A stretch of DNA of 64,000 bases from Arthrobacter castelli DSM 16402 (GCF_000430705.1 NZ_AUMN01000007.1:124001-188000), one strand, 5' to 3'; positions 8,465-17,724 are shown, counted from the first letter of the stretch. Notes: generated by a model not told the origin, from the letters alone. Made by a program: numbers and translations.

Positions 8465-9496
8465 ATGCGCATCGGAATTGTGGGAGCCACCGGCAACATC
8501 GGCACGGCGCTGTTGCGGCGCCTCAAACGCGCAGCAGCAGAGTACGACGGCGGGGTGCAGCTGGTCGGGATAGCCCGGCGGTTGCCGGACGACTCGGCGG
8601 AACCGTACGACGGCGTCACCTGGGTCAGCCACGACGTCGCTTCCGGCCATCATGCGGAGCTGGTTGAGGCGCTCAAGGGGTGCGATGCCGTCGTACATCT
8701 TGCCTGGGTGCTGCAGCCGAACCGGGACGAAGCAGCGATGCGTCGGATCAATGTCGACGGCACCGCCCACGTCTTGGCCGCGGCAGCCGACGCCGGGGTA
8801 TCCCAGGTGGTGTGCGCCACCTCGCTGGGTGCCTACTCTCCCGGGCCGAAAGACAGATTGGTGGATGAGGACTGGCCGACCGGCGGCATCGGATCGTCCC
8901 ACTACAGCCGCTTCAAGGGTGAGCAGGAAACACTGCTGGATGATTTCGAGGCCGCCCATCCAGACATCACGGTCTCCAGGATCCGGCAGGCCCTGAGTTT
9001 CCAGCCCGACGCCGGCAGCCAGATCGCCCGGTATTTCATTGGGTGGCTGCCCACGCCTGCCATCCACACGTTGCGGATCCCGCTGCTGCCATTCCCCGCC
9101 GAATTCATTTTCCAAGCCGTCCATGCCGACGATCTGGCGGACGCGTACTGGCGGGTGCTGGACCGACGCTCCGCCGGAGCCTTCAACATTGCCGCAGAGC
9201 CGGTGCTGGGCCCGCACGCCGTCGCTACATTAGTCGGAGCCAGACGCTGGCTACCGATCCCAGTGCCGCTGGTGCGCGCCCTGGTTGATATCGCCTGGCG
9301 GCTTCGCCTGGTGGCGCTGGATCCGGGATGGGTGGATATGGCCCGGCAGACCCCTCCGATGGACACCACCCGGGCACGGACCGAACTGGGATGGTCCCCG
9401 ACGGTGGACAGCCTCTCGGCAGTCCGCGAACTGCTGGAGGGGATGGGCACCGGACGGGCGATTGATGCGTCGCCGAGCATGGGACCGCGATCCTGA
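8465..9496 (+). CDS. NAD-dependent epimerase/dehydratase-family protein (extended SDR)
   Basis: The 343-residue protein opens with the NAD-binding motif GATGNIG and has the YxxxK active-site pair in YSRFK, preceded by the catalytic-serine segment CATSLGAYSPG. It fits the extended short-chain dehydrogenase/epimerase fold; the substrate is unknown. Near the C-terminus DTTRARTELGWSPTVD is a common sugar-epimerase ending. The promoter reads TTGTTG (8430-8435), 17 bases, TACGGT (8453-8458), and the ATG follows six bases later, so the mRNA is probably leaderless. It is convergent with the GbsR-like gene. Confidence 0.82.
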   Translation: MRIGIVGATGNIGTALLRRLKRAAAEYDGGVQLVGIARRLPDDSAEPYDGVTWVSHDVASGHHAELVEALKGCDAVVHLAWVLQPNRDEAAMRRINVDGTAHVLAAAADAGVSQVVCATSLGAYSPGPKDRLVDEDWPTGGIGSSHYSRFKGEQETLLDDFEAAHPDITVSRIRQALSFQPDAGSQIARYFIGWLPTPAIHTLRIPLLPFPAEFIFQAVHADDLADAYWRVLDRRSAGAFNIAAEPVLGPHAVATLVGARRWLPIPVPLVRALVDIAWRLRLVALDPGWVDMARQTPPMDTTRARTELGWSPTVDSLSAVRELLEGMGTGRAIDASPSMGPRS

Positions 9497-9542
9497 GCGC
9501 TAAAGCTCCATTCCTGCACGCGCTCTCATTTCTCCCCGACCG

Positions 9543-10043
9543 TTAGTCCTCGCCTCGTGATTGACCTTCCCACCGCTCCACGTACTCCGACAGCAGTCTT
9601 TCCAACCGCTCCGCGATGAAGACGTAGTAGTCGGCCATGTCCTGCAGCCGCCGCTGCTGCACCGCCGGAAGGTCGGCCCCCTTCTGCTGGGCATCCCGGG
9701 CGAAAGTCAGGAGCTGGGTCGTTGCCTCCACCTGATGTTGCAGACACCCGATCCATGCGTCAGGCCGCCATTGAAAGACGAACTGCCGCTGGCCGGGTTC
9801 CTTGAACCGCTCCACGACGCCGTTGACCATCAGCAGCCGCGTCGTCTCCGACACCGAACCCTTACTGGCCTCGAGAGCATCCTGGAGCTGCGCCAGCGTC
9901 AGCGGTGACTCGCTGAGCATGAGCACGCCGGCGGCCCGCCCCGCCATCGGCGGCCATCCCATGGCACCGCCGATACGGACGCCGAAGTCCTCAATCAGCG
10001 CATGTTCCAGACCGTTCTCATCGGTACTGGTTGGCACAGACAC
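9543..10043 (-). CDS. GbsR/MarR-family transcriptional regulator
   Basis: This 166-residue winged-helix protein matches the GbsR group that represses choline-to-betaine genes in Bacillus. The motif MGWPPMAGRAAGVLMLSE near residue 28 and SKGSVSETTRLLMVNG are characteristic. The GTG start has AGGAG six bases upstream. It is transcribed away from a GMC oxidoreductase/aldehyde dehydrogenase/amidohydrolase operon and very probably controls that operon and itself. GbsR proteins sense choline, but the third operon gene here suggests the ligand could be a different alcohol. Confidence 0.85.
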   Translation of the reverse strand: MSVPTSTDENGLEHALIEDFGVRIGGAMGWPPMAGRAAGVLMLSESPLTLAQLQDALEASKGSVSETTRLLMVNGVVERFKEPGQRQFVFQWRPDAWIGCLQHQVEATTQLLTFARDAQQKGADLPAVQQRRLQDMADYYVFIAERLERLLSEYVERWEGQSRGED

Positions 10044-10071
10044 GGGCTACTCCTAAAAGTTCACGTTGAAT

Positions 10072-10113
10072 TGAATATTCATTCTTGACTGAACGTGTGA
10101 GGTGACGCATAGT
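10072..10113 (+). promoter_or_regulatory. Promoter and likely GbsR operator of the GMC-ALDH-M20 operon
   Basis: TTGACT (10085-10090), a 17-base spacer and CATAGT (10108-10113) form a good housekeeping promoter. The perfect palindrome TGAATATTCA at 10072-10081 abuts the -35 element. Flanking TCACGTT and AACGTG segments form an imperfect outer repeat. This sits between the regulator and the operon, so it is the likely operator. Confidence 0.55.
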
Positions 10114-10181
10114 AAACATTGTGGCCATCGCAACCGGCCCAATGCCATCAGTTACTTGAGTTTATGCAAGGGAGAAGCAAC

Positions 10182-11744
10182 ATGACGAACGAGAGCTGGG
10201 ACGTCATCGTAGTCGGAGCCGGTTCGTCTGGTTCGGCCTTTGCTGTCCGTTCCGCCGAGAAGGGTAAACGCGTCCTGTTGCTCGAAGCCGGCAGCGACTA
10301 CCGCTCCGCCGACATGCACGAGGCATGGCGGTCGCCCAACCCGGTCGTGGCGCTGATGGATCCCACAGCCGTCGATGGCATGGTGTGGACGGGCCTGGAT
10401 GCCACCCGCACTGGCAAGCAGCCGGCCGCGCCATACTGGCGCGGCCGGGGCGTGGGCGGCAGTTCGTCGGTCAACGGGCAAATCGCAATCCGCCCTCCGA
10501 TGGCCGACTTCGCAGTCTGGGCAGAGGCGGGTTGCAGCGGGTGGGCACCCGAGGACGTGCTCCCCTACTTCGCCAAGCTGGAGGACGACGAGGAGTTCGG
10601 TGACGAGTCGTATCACGGCCGGGGCGGGCCGACCCCGATCTTCCGCATGCCCCAGGACCGGTGGGGATCCGTCGACGCCGCGCTGTCGGCATCTGCCTTG
10701 GCCTCCGGTTTTCAGCGGTCACCCGATGTGAACGCTCCGGACGGCACGGGCGTTTCTCCGTATCCGATCAATTCCCGGGACGGTCGGCGGGTTTCCACCA
10801 ATGACGCATATCTTGAGGACGCCCGTGATCTTTCCAATCTCACCATCCGGGGCGACGCCTTGGTGGACAAGGTCATTTTCGAAGGCGGCCGCGCGGTCGG
10901 CGTCCGTTACCTCGTTGACGGGAAGGAAGTAGTCGAGCGCGCCGAGACCGTGGTCCTCAGCGCGGGCGTGATCCATTCACCGGCCATTCTCATGCGTTCC
11001 GGCATTGGGCCGGAGCGGCAGCTGCGCTCCCTCGGCATTGAGACACGAGCCGACCTCCCTGTCGGACAGGGCCTGCAGGACCACCCGATGGCCATGCTGT
11101 CCCTTCCGCTGGCCAAGGAAGCCGCCAACAAGACACCCCATGACCGGCACACCAACGTGTGTGTCCGCTGGACCAGCGGCCCGGAGGCACACGTCAACGA
11201 CCTGATGTTCGTCTCGATGAACCAGAGCGTGCTGGCCATGGCAACTGCCAACACCGGTGCCGAGTTCGGCGCTTACGGCGTCTGGCTCAACCAGAACTAT
11301 TCGCGCGGGGAGCTGACTCTGACCTCGGCAGACCCGGCCGCCCAGCCGGAGGTCAACTTGCGCATGCTATCGGATGAGCGGGATCTTTCCCGCTTGCGCC
11401 ATGGGGTGCGGACGTTGGTTCGGCTGGCGGGCAACGAGGCCACTGGATCGATCCTCGACGGCTCCATCGAGCGGGAAAACCAGGCGCTGTTCGCGGCGTT
11501 GGACAATGACGGCGAACTCGATGACTATTTGCTGGCCACCGCGGGGGATGCGCAACACGGCACCAGCACCTGCCGAATGGGCGCCTCCGACGACGCCGAC
11601 TCCGTGGTGGACCCGGCGTGCAGGGTTCTCGACGTCGAGGGCCTCCACGTCATCGATGCTTCCATCTTCCCGTCCGTTCCGCGGGCCAACACGAACTTGA
11701 CCGCCATCATGGCCGGCGAACTCATGGCAGACCGTCTCGCCTGA
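10182..11744 (+). CDS. GMC-family flavin oxidoreductase
   Basis: This 520-residue FAD enzyme of the glucose-methanol-choline family opens with VIVVGAGSSGSAFAVR. It has the signature GRGVGGSSSVNGQIAIR near residue 90 and the catalytic-histidine region DAQHGTSTCRMG, and ends with PRANTNLTAIMAGE. The ATG at 10182 has GGAG seven bases upstream. It heads an operon with an aldehyde dehydrogenase and an M20 amidohydrolase and is divergent from a GbsR-like regulator. It should oxidise a primary alcohol; choline is possible, but the downstream amidohydrolase suggests an amide-containing alcohol. It differs clearly from the GMC enzyme at 126-1673. Confidence 0.87.
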   Translation: MTNESWDVIVVGAGSSGSAFAVRSAEKGKRVLLLEAGSDYRSADMHEAWRSPNPVVALMDPTAVDGMVWTGLDATRTGKQPAAPYWRGRGVGGSSSVNGQIAIRPPMADFAVWAEAGCSGWAPEDVLPYFAKLEDDEEFGDESYHGRGGPTPIFRMPQDRWGSVDAALSASALASGFQRSPDVNAPDGTGVSPYPINSRDGRRVSTNDAYLEDARDLSNLTIRGDALVDKVIFEGGRAVGVRYLVDGKEVVERAETVVLSAGVIHSPAILMRSGIGPERQLRSLGIETRADLPVGQGLQDHPMAMLSLPLAKEAANKTPHDRHTNVCVRWTSGPEAHVNDLMFVSMNQSVLAMATANTGAEFGAYGVWLNQNYSRGELTLTSADPAAQPEVNLRMLSDERDLSRLRHGVRTLVRLAGNEATGSILDGSIERENQALFAALDNDGELDDYLLATAGDAQHGTSTCRMGASDDADSVVDPACRVLDVEGLHVIDASIFPSVPRANTNLTAIMAGELMADRLA

Positions 11745-11831
11745 CCCCCTGCCCTGATCCCGATTCCGGTCCCGGCCACCCGGCCCCAAAAGCGGCGCCA
11801 GCGCCCAACCCCTCATTAGGAGTGCTTACTC

Positions 11832-13313
11832 ATGAAGACCCTGCAACACCACATCGGCGGCTCCTGGACGGATTCGCGCAGCGAAACGTTCCTCGATCTC
11901 GTCAACCCTGCCACCGAAGAGACCATTGGACGGCTCCCGGCCGGATGCGCTGACGACGTCGACGACGCCGTTGGCGCGGCAGTTGCCGCCCAGACGTCCT
12001 GGAGTTCACTGTCCGTGGCCGATCGCACCGCCCGGATCGAGTCGTGGGCTGATCGAATCGCCGAGCATGCCGGCGAACTTGCCGAGCTGGAGTGCCGGGA
12101 GATGGGCAAACCGGTCGGGCTGGGACGCTCCTTCATCGAAGCCGGCACCGCAGGGCTCAAGGCCGCTGCGAGCCAGGCGCTGTCCTATCCATTCGAGAAG
12201 ACCGTCGATTTGCCCGGCGGGAGCCAAACCCGGATTATCCGCCGGCCGCTCGGGGTCGCCGCCGTCGTCATTCCCTGGAACTTCCCCGTGCCGATGGTTC
12301 TCGGTGCGCTCGGGCCTCTGCTGGCGGCGGGGAACACCGTCGTCGTCAAGCCCTCGGAGCGCACGCCGCTGGCAACCGCCCGCCTGTTCGAACTGCTCGA
12401 CCTGCCGGATGGCGTAGTGAATCTCGTCCTCGGCGACGCCCGCTCCGGTCAACCGCTGGTCGCGCACGGGCAGGTGGAGCTCGTCCACTTCACCGGATCC
12501 GTCACCACCGGTCAGCAGGTCGGGGCCGAGACGGGCCGGCTGCTCCATCGCTCCATCCTCGAACTCGGCGGCAAGGACCCGGTCATCGTCGACGCCGATG
12601 TGGACGTCGCGGCCACGGCCGGAGCCGTCGCCTTCGGTGCCTTCGTCAATACCGGGCAGATTTGCACCTCGATGGAACGGATCTATGTCCACCAGGACGT
12701 TGCGGATGAGTTCATCGACGCCCTGGCCGCGGCAGCGGAGACATACACCATGGGTAATGGTTTCGACGACGGCACCATGCTGGGGCCGCTGGTCAATGAG
12801 CAGCAGCGGCAGATCGTCCACGACCACGTCACCGACGCCCTCGCCGGCGGGGCAAGCCTCCGTACGGGTGGCCAATTGCCGGACGGTACGGGCTTCTTCT
12901 ATCCGGCCACCGTGCTCACTGACGTCGACGACTCGATGCTGGTGATGACTGAGGAGACCTTCGGCCCGGTCGCCCCGGTGAGCGTCGTTTCCTCCTTCGA
13001 CGAGGGACTCGAGCGTGCCTCGAACTCCACGTACGGGCTCGCGGCAACCGTCTACAGCAACGACCCCGAACACATTGCCGCGGCTTCCCGCATCCCGGCT
13101 GGCGTGGTCTGGGTCAACCAGTGGCAGGGCGGAGGTCCGGAAAGCATCTACGAACCGGCCCGCTCCAGCGGCATGGGTGCCACCGGGTCCACCGCCTCCT
13201 TCGACGCCGCCACTCGTCCGGTGTCCGTTCACATCGCTCCGCCGCCCGACACTCCAGCGGAGGCGCCGACGTCATCGGCCACGGAGCCGGCCACCGCGAG
13301 TTCGGCGCAGTGA
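11832..13313 (+). CDS. NAD(P)-dependent aldehyde dehydrogenase
   Basis: This is a 493-residue aldehyde dehydrogenase. IPWNFPVPM, FTGSVTTGQQ, LELGGKDP with the catalytic glutamate, and NTGQICTS with the catalytic cysteine are all present. About 25 extra C-terminal residues rich in Pro, Ala, Thr and Ser (from PPPDTPAEAP) look disordered and are not usual for the family. It would oxidise the aldehyde made by the GMC enzyme upstream. Its TGA stop overlaps the ATG of the next gene (TGATG), so the two are coupled. Confidence 0.9.
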   Translation: MKTLQHHIGGSWTDSRSETFLDLVNPATEETIGRLPAGCADDVDDAVGAAVAAQTSWSSLSVADRTARIESWADRIAEHAGELAELECREMGKPVGLGRSFIEAGTAGLKAAASQALSYPFEKTVDLPGGSQTRIIRRPLGVAAVVIPWNFPVPMVLGALGPLLAAGNTVVVKPSERTPLATARLFELLDLPDGVVNLVLGDARSGQPLVAHGQVELVHFTGSVTTGQQVGAETGRLLHRSILELGGKDPVIVDADVDVAATAGAVAFGAFVNTGQICTSMERIYVHQDVADEFIDALAAAAETYTMGNGFDDGTMLGPLVNEQQRQIVHDHVTDALAGGASLRTGGQLPDGTGFFYPATVLTDVDDSMLVMTEETFGPVAPVSVVSSFDEGLERASNSTYGLAATVYSNDPEHIAAASRIPAGVVWVNQWQGGGPESIYEPARSSGMGATGSTASFDAATRPVSVHIAPPPDTPAEAPTSSATEPATASSAQ

Positions 13314-14491
13314 TGGCGGCCAGGACAACATTGGCCCAGTCACCGGTGGCCCCGTCGACGGTGAGGTCCGACATCGAATCGCGCATCCGGAACGCCTCAA
13401 ACGACCTCGTCGACCTGTCCCATCGAATCCACGCCCACCCGGAACTGGCCTTCGAAGAGGTGCAGGCAAGCACATGGGTAGCGGAAGCACTCGGAGATGC
13501 CGGATTCGAGGTGAAGCACGGCTGCTACGGGCTGCCGACGGCGGTACGCGCCTCGATCGGTTCGGGTCCCGTGCACGTCGGCATCTGTGCCGAATATGAT
13601 GCTCTGCCCGACATCGGGCATGCGTGCGGCCACAACGTAATCGCCGCCGCCGCAGTCGGCGCGGGACTGGGGCTGGCCGAATTCGCCGATGAGCTGGGCC
13701 TGACCGTCACCGTGTTCGGCACGCCTGGCGAGGAAGGTGGCGGCGGCAAGGTGCTCATGCTCGAACGCGGCGCGTTCGACGGTCTCGACGCGGCGATGAT
13801 GGTTCACCCCGCCACGGCCGAGATGACCGCCATGCCCGGAACTGCCGTCACCCAGCTCAACGTGTCATACGCCGGAAAACCCGCCCACGCCGGCGCACAC
13901 CCTGAGCTTGGCATCAATGCCGCCGACGCGATGACCATCGCCCAGGTTGCCATCGGACTGCTGCGCCAACAGACCAGCAAGGACGACAGAGTCGCCGGCG
14001 TCGTCTCCGATGCCGGAAGCGCGGCAAACATCATCCCCGATCACAGCAGCGGCCACTGGGTCCTCCGGTCCGATACGGCTGAAGCCCTGGCCGCGTTGAA
14101 GGAACGCGTGCTCCGTTGCTTCGAAGCAGGGGCCACGGCGACCGGCTGCGAGCTCTCGGCCACGACCACCGGTCCGGACTACGCGGATCTGCGCCCCGAC
14201 GCCGGATTGCTGGAACTCTACCGCGCCAATGCCGAAACCCTCGGGCGCGTATTCCCTCCCGTCCCCTCCGATTTCGCCGGTGCGGCCACCGACATGGGCA
14301 ACGTCTCCCACGTCGTACCGACCATTCACCCCATGCTCGATCTCGGCTGCAGCCCCGCGGTGAATCACCAACCCGATTTCACGGCCGCCTGCATCACAGA
14401 AACGGCCGACCGCGCCGTCGTCGACGGCGCCATCGCGATGGCGTGGACAGCCGCTGACCTTGCGATGCGATCCGATCTCAGAAGTGTTTGA
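13313..14491 (+). CDS. M20-family amidohydrolase/aminoacylase
   Basis: This 392-residue metallohydrolase belongs to the M20 group of aminoacylases and p-aminobenzoyl-glutamate hydrolase-like enzymes. Metal-binding motifs are HACGHN and GTPGEEGGGGK; the dimerisation segment begins AGKPAHAGAHPELG. An ATG overlapping the previous stop by one base is taken as the start. It would cleave an N-acyl amide. As third gene after an alcohol oxidoreductase and an aldehyde dehydrogenase it suggests that the acid produced carries an amide bond, so the operon may degrade an N-acyl amino-alcohol. The substrate is not known. Confidence 0.85.
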   Translation: MAARTTLAQSPVAPSTVRSDIESRIRNASNDLVDLSHRIHAHPELAFEEVQASTWVAEALGDAGFEVKHGCYGLPTAVRASIGSGPVHVGICAEYDALPDIGHACGHNVIAAAAVGAGLGLAEFADELGLTVTVFGTPGEEGGGGKVLMLERGAFDGLDAAMMVHPATAEMTAMPGTAVTQLNVSYAGKPAHAGAHPELGINAADAMTIAQVAIGLLRQQTSKDDRVAGVVSDAGSAANIIPDHSSGHWVLRSDTAEALAALKERVLRCFEAGATATGCELSATTTGPDYADLRPDAGLLELYRANAETLGRVFPPVPSDFAGAATDMGNVSHVVPTIHPMLDLGCSPAVNHQPDFTAACITETADRAVVDGAIAMAWTAADLAMRSDLRSV

Positions 14492-14609
14492 CCTCGGGCG
14501 CAGGCAGGCGTTGGGCGCACGGAATAAGTTGTTCCTTCAATTGATTCCACCTATTGGAGACTCATAACCGCAGCTCCCAGGGTCGCCCCTGCCCACGAAA
14601 GGAGTTTCA

Positions 14610-15254
14610 ATGAAGATCGGAATTATCGGAGCAACAGGCAACGCCGGAAGCGCCCTTTTCGCCGAAGCGGCCAAGCGTGGCCATCAGACCACCGCTATAG
14701 CCCGTAACCCGGCCAGGGCCGCAGAGGTACTCGGTGACGATGCCGCGATCCTGGAACGTGATGCGTTTGACCTCACTGCAGAAGACCTGGCGGGGTTCGA
14801 CGTCGTCGTCAATGCCTTCGGTGCCGCGCCCGACCAGGCGCATCTGCACGTCGACCTGACGCAGTCCCTGGTTGACCAGGGACGCGGCGAACACGCTCCC
14901 CGACTCGTCTTTATCCTCGGTGCCGGCAGCCTCACCACAGGCGGGGATAACCACCTGTTCGTCGAAGACCTCCGTAACCTCCCCGGGGCCGAGGCGTGGG
15001 TCTCCATTCCCGAGAACCAGCTCAAGCAACTCGAGCAACTGCGCACCGTCACCGAGGTTGATTGGGTCGGTGTGTCACCATCTGCGCAATTCACCCCCGG
15101 CGAGGCCACCAAGCCCACGCTCGGCGGCGACGCACTCCTGTACGCGCCCGATGGCGAATCGCACACCACCACCGGCACGATGGCCGTGGCCATCCTCGAC
15201 GAGATCGAGGAGCCGGCCCACCGCCTGACCCGCTTCACCGTCAGCGACAGCTGA
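14610..15254 (+). CDS. NAD(P)H-binding oxidoreductase, YhfK/SDR-a5-like
   Basis: The 214-residue protein opens with IIGATGNAGSAL, the glycine-rich NADP-binding loop of atypical short-chain dehydrogenases, and has no YxxxK pair that I can see. FILGAGSL and the C-terminal TGTMAVAILDEIE segment are typical of the small NAD(P)H-binding proteins that act as reductases or redox sensors. AAGGAG five bases before the ATG sets the start. It stands alone with its own upstream region of 118 bases. Confidence 0.8.
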   Translation: MKIGIIGATGNAGSALFAEAAKRGHQTTAIARNPARAAEVLGDDAAILERDAFDLTAEDLAGFDVVVNAFGAAPDQAHLHVDLTQSLVDQGRGEHAPRLVFILGAGSLTTGGDNHLFVEDLRNLPGAEAWVSIPENQLKQLEQLRTVTEVDWVGVSPSAQFTPGEATKPTLGGDALLYAPDGESHTTTGTMAVAILDEIEEPAHRLTRFTVSDS

Positions 15255-15335
15255 GAACCCGCATCCAACACCTTGGGGTTAGCGGCAACCCATGCGTTCC
15301 TGTCGCTAATCCACGTGTTGATGCATGATGAACGC

Positions 15336-16001
15336 ATGACTTCGATCGAAACGCCGTTGACCTTTGCCGCCGGCGAGGAGACCGTATCCGGCATCTACGC
15401 CCGGCCCGACTCCCCGTTCGCCACGGTCGTGGTGGCGCATGGGGCAGGAGCCGGCATGGAACATCCCTTCATGTCCGGTTTTTCGCGGGCCATGAACGAC
15501 GCCGGTGCGGCCACCTTGCGCTTCAACTTCCCGTACCGGGAAGCAGGCAAGAAGTTTCCCGACCGTCCGCCCAAGGCTATCGCCACCTGGCGGGCGGCGA
15601 TGGCCGAAGCAGCGTCCCGGTCCGGCGGCGAGCCGCTGTGGGCTGCTGGCAAATCCTTTGGCGGAAGGATGGCATCGATGGCGGTGGCCGAGGGAATGGA
15701 AGCGGGCGGCCTCGTCTATCTCGGCTACCCCCTGCACCCTCCGGGCAAACCCGACAAGGTCCGCGACGAACACCTCTACGGTCTCACCCTGCCCATGCTG
15801 TTCCTGCAAGGAACCCGGGATACCTTCGCCACCACCGACAAACTCGAAGCAGTGGTGGATGCGATTGGGCAGTCGGCAGTCCTTCAGTGGATTGACGGCG
15901 GTGACCACTCCTTCAATGTTGCCGGCAACAAGCGGCCCGCAGAGGAAGTCGGCGCTTCGCTGTCCGGGCGGGTCGCCGCATTCATCCAAGCAAACAGCTG
16001 A
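15336..16001 (+). CDS. Alpha/beta-hydrolase, KANL3/Tex30-like
   Basis: The 221-residue protein has an oxyanion/early-strand motif VVAHGAGAGMEHPF, the nucleophile elbow GKSFGG with the catalytic serine, and a late LQGTRDTF aspartate and GGDHSF histidine. This fits the small dienelactone-hydrolase-like Tex30/KANL3 group of esterases; the substrate is unknown. The ATG at 15336 follows CATGAT (15324-15329) by six bases and has no ribosome site, so it is probably leaderless. An in-frame ATG at 15321 is the alternative. Confidence 0.8.
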   Translation: MTSIETPLTFAAGEETVSGIYARPDSPFATVVVAHGAGAGMEHPFMSGFSRAMNDAGAATLRFNFPYREAGKKFPDRPPKAIATWRAAMAEAASRSGGEPLWAAGKSFGGRMASMAVAEGMEAGGLVYLGYPLHPPGKPDKVRDEHLYGLTLPMLFLQGTRDTFATTDKLEAVVDAIGQSAVLQWIDGGDHSFNVAGNKRPAEEVGASLSGRVAAFIQANS

Positions 16002-16045
16002 CCTTCAACTTCACCAGTCATCCGACACAACTCCATGTCGTTCGC

Positions 16046-16564
16046 TCAGCCCAAGTCCAACTGCCCGGATGACTCCGGCGACGTCCGGAACGTCAGTCCG
16101 AGTTGTCGGAACATCGTAAAAGGACTCGCGCACGAGGCGCCAACGGCCTGGGCGGCGTTGGGCATCTTTACGCGCTTCTTGGATCGTGGATCTGAAACCT
16201 CACGCGTCACCAACAGCGCCTGGCTGGCTCGTGCTTCGGCAACGAGCCGAAGATCCGCAGACGCCTCGAATTCGGCCAAGGCGGCGTCGGTAAACTGACT
16301 TTCGGAGTCAGCCCAGGCAACACAGTCCCGAATAGCGGTCACAGTCGCTGCTGTTTCGGTTATCCAGAACGAGCTTTTCCGGCGCCGGACCCAGTCCGCA
16401 AGCCAATCGCCGCCGCCAAGTTCGTTTTTGACAGCCGGGACTGAATAGATACTCCCGGCGTCGTTCATGTGCGTCAGCCAGTCCCAAAATGACGGCGCAA
16501 TGTCATGGGCGTAATAGAAGCGATGGGCTTCGACGAGAACATTGGTATCGACAATATACTTCAC
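16046..16564 (-). CDS. DUF4411 PIN-like protein, predicted toxin
   Basis: This 172-residue protein opens with IVDTNVLVEAHRFYY, a PIN-fold first acidic motif, and has later acidic positions in ADSESQFTDAAL and REVSDP. It fits the DUF4411 family, which is commonly paired with an Xre/ImmA-type protein as a predicted toxin. Its ATG overlaps the stop of the ImmA gene by four bases. A nuclease activity is expected from the fold but is not demonstrated for most members. GC content looks lower than in the neighbours. Confidence 0.8.
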   Translation of the reverse strand: MKYIVDTNVLVEAHRFYYAHDIAPSFWDWLTHMNDAGSIYSVPAVKNELGGGDWLADWVRRRKSSFWITETAATVTAIRDCVAWADSESQFTDAALAEFEASADLRLVAEARASQALLVTREVSDPRSKKRVKMPNAAQAVGASCASPFTMFRQLGLTFRTSPESSGQLDLG

Positions 16565-17724
16565 GCGATTCCCAACTCTTCCGCGTACCGGTCAAACTGC
16601 TCCAGGTGTTTGAATCCCAGTAGCCGAATTGCATCGGGCAGCGGCGTCCCACCCTCCAGCCCATCCTGGATAATTGCCTTAGAGAGTGTCTCACCAACAC
16701 GCAGAGGTTGATTCGCATAGAATGTGCCGCCCGAACGGGCTTGATCCTCAGACGCATGAGCCAGTGCATTGACCCGTGCGAGTTCATGTTCGTATATGTC
16801 GCTAAAGCCATCAGCCGCAACCAGACCTGCAGATCTCAGCCGCAACAGGATCACGAGCGTGCTGCACCGGTATCGCTGCGCCAATTCTTCTAAGGTATCG
16901 ATGAGCTCGTGTTCGTCCGCGCTCGAGGGCAGACTGTCGATGGGCACGAGCACTTCAGCAGCCACGGAATTACACCAGCGTTCGACGGCATCGTCGGTGA
17001 GGTTCTCAGGCCCCTGATCATCGACGCCGGACTGCCCAAGCCACAGATGGGCGAATTCATGGATGAACGTGAAGATCTGACCGTTCTTGGTATCCGCCGA
17101 ATTTATAAAGATGAACGGGGCGATGACGTCCGCGAGCGAAAAACCACGGAACTCATGCGGATCCAGCATCCTGTGAGTGTTGTTGGCAACCATGGATGTG
17201 GCTACGACAAGGATACCCAGCTCTTCGGCGGCACGGATCAAGTGTTTCCGTACCTCAGACATGATCCGGAGGCGCTGGCGATCTTGCACGGAAAAGCCCA
17301 ACTGTCTACGGATTTCCGCCGCGACCTGGCGGGAATCGGCAGACACCGTTGCAGACCCCACAAACGTGCGTTCCTCTTCACCATCTCGGACGGCGAAATC
17401 GCGGTACCATGCTTGGCGGCGCTGAGACTGGTAAAGGACGTCGAGCAGGTCCTGGCTCGGCATGGCGGCGTCGTTTGAGCGTCCCGAGCGAAAGTCTGCA
17501 ATGGGAAGCCGAACGTCGGGCGCTTCGTCCATAAAGAAAACACCAAAGGGTACGTGCGTGGCGTCCGCCAATTTTTCGACTTCATTGATCGTTGGTGCGG
17601 AGATCCCTTCCAGCCATTGGAACCAGTCATCGAAATGTCCGGCAAAGTACGAATCGTCGCGGCCGGAGCGTGCTTGCGCCCAACGCAGGACATCAGGAGA
17701 TACGGGCACTGTAGCCGTCGTCAT
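16561..17724 (-). CDS. ImmA/IrrE-family metallopeptidase, partner of the DUF4411 protein
   Basis: This 387-residue protein has an N-terminal domain resembling Xre-like antitoxins (ISAPTINEVEKLADATHVPFGVFFMDE) and a central zinc-peptidase motif HEFAH in TFIHEFAHLWLG, with a downstream glutamate in NSVAAEVLVP. This is the COG2856 arrangement. GGAGG five bases before the ATG sets the start. The gene is the upstream, overlapping partner of a DUF4411 protein and probably acts as antitoxin and regulator, perhaps cleaving a partner under stress. The pair looks inserted between metabolic genes. Confidence 0.83.
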   Translation of the reverse strand: MTTATVPVSPDVLRWAQARSGRDDSYFAGHFDDWFQWLEGISAPTINEVEKLADATHVPFGVFFMDEAPDVRLPIADFRSGRSNDAAMPSQDLLDVLYQSQRRQAWYRDFAVRDGEEERTFVGSATVSADSRQVAAEIRRQLGFSVQDRQRLRIMSEVRKHLIRAAEELGILVVATSMVANNTHRMLDPHEFRGFSLADVIAPFIFINSADTKNGQIFTFIHEFAHLWLGQSGVDDQGPENLTDDAVERWCNSVAAEVLVPIDSLPSSADEHELIDTLEELAQRYRCSTLVILLRLRSAGLVAADGFSDIYEHELARVNALAHASEDQARSGGTFYANQPLRVGETLSKAIIQDGLEGGTPLPDAIRLLGFKHLEQFDRYAEELGIA

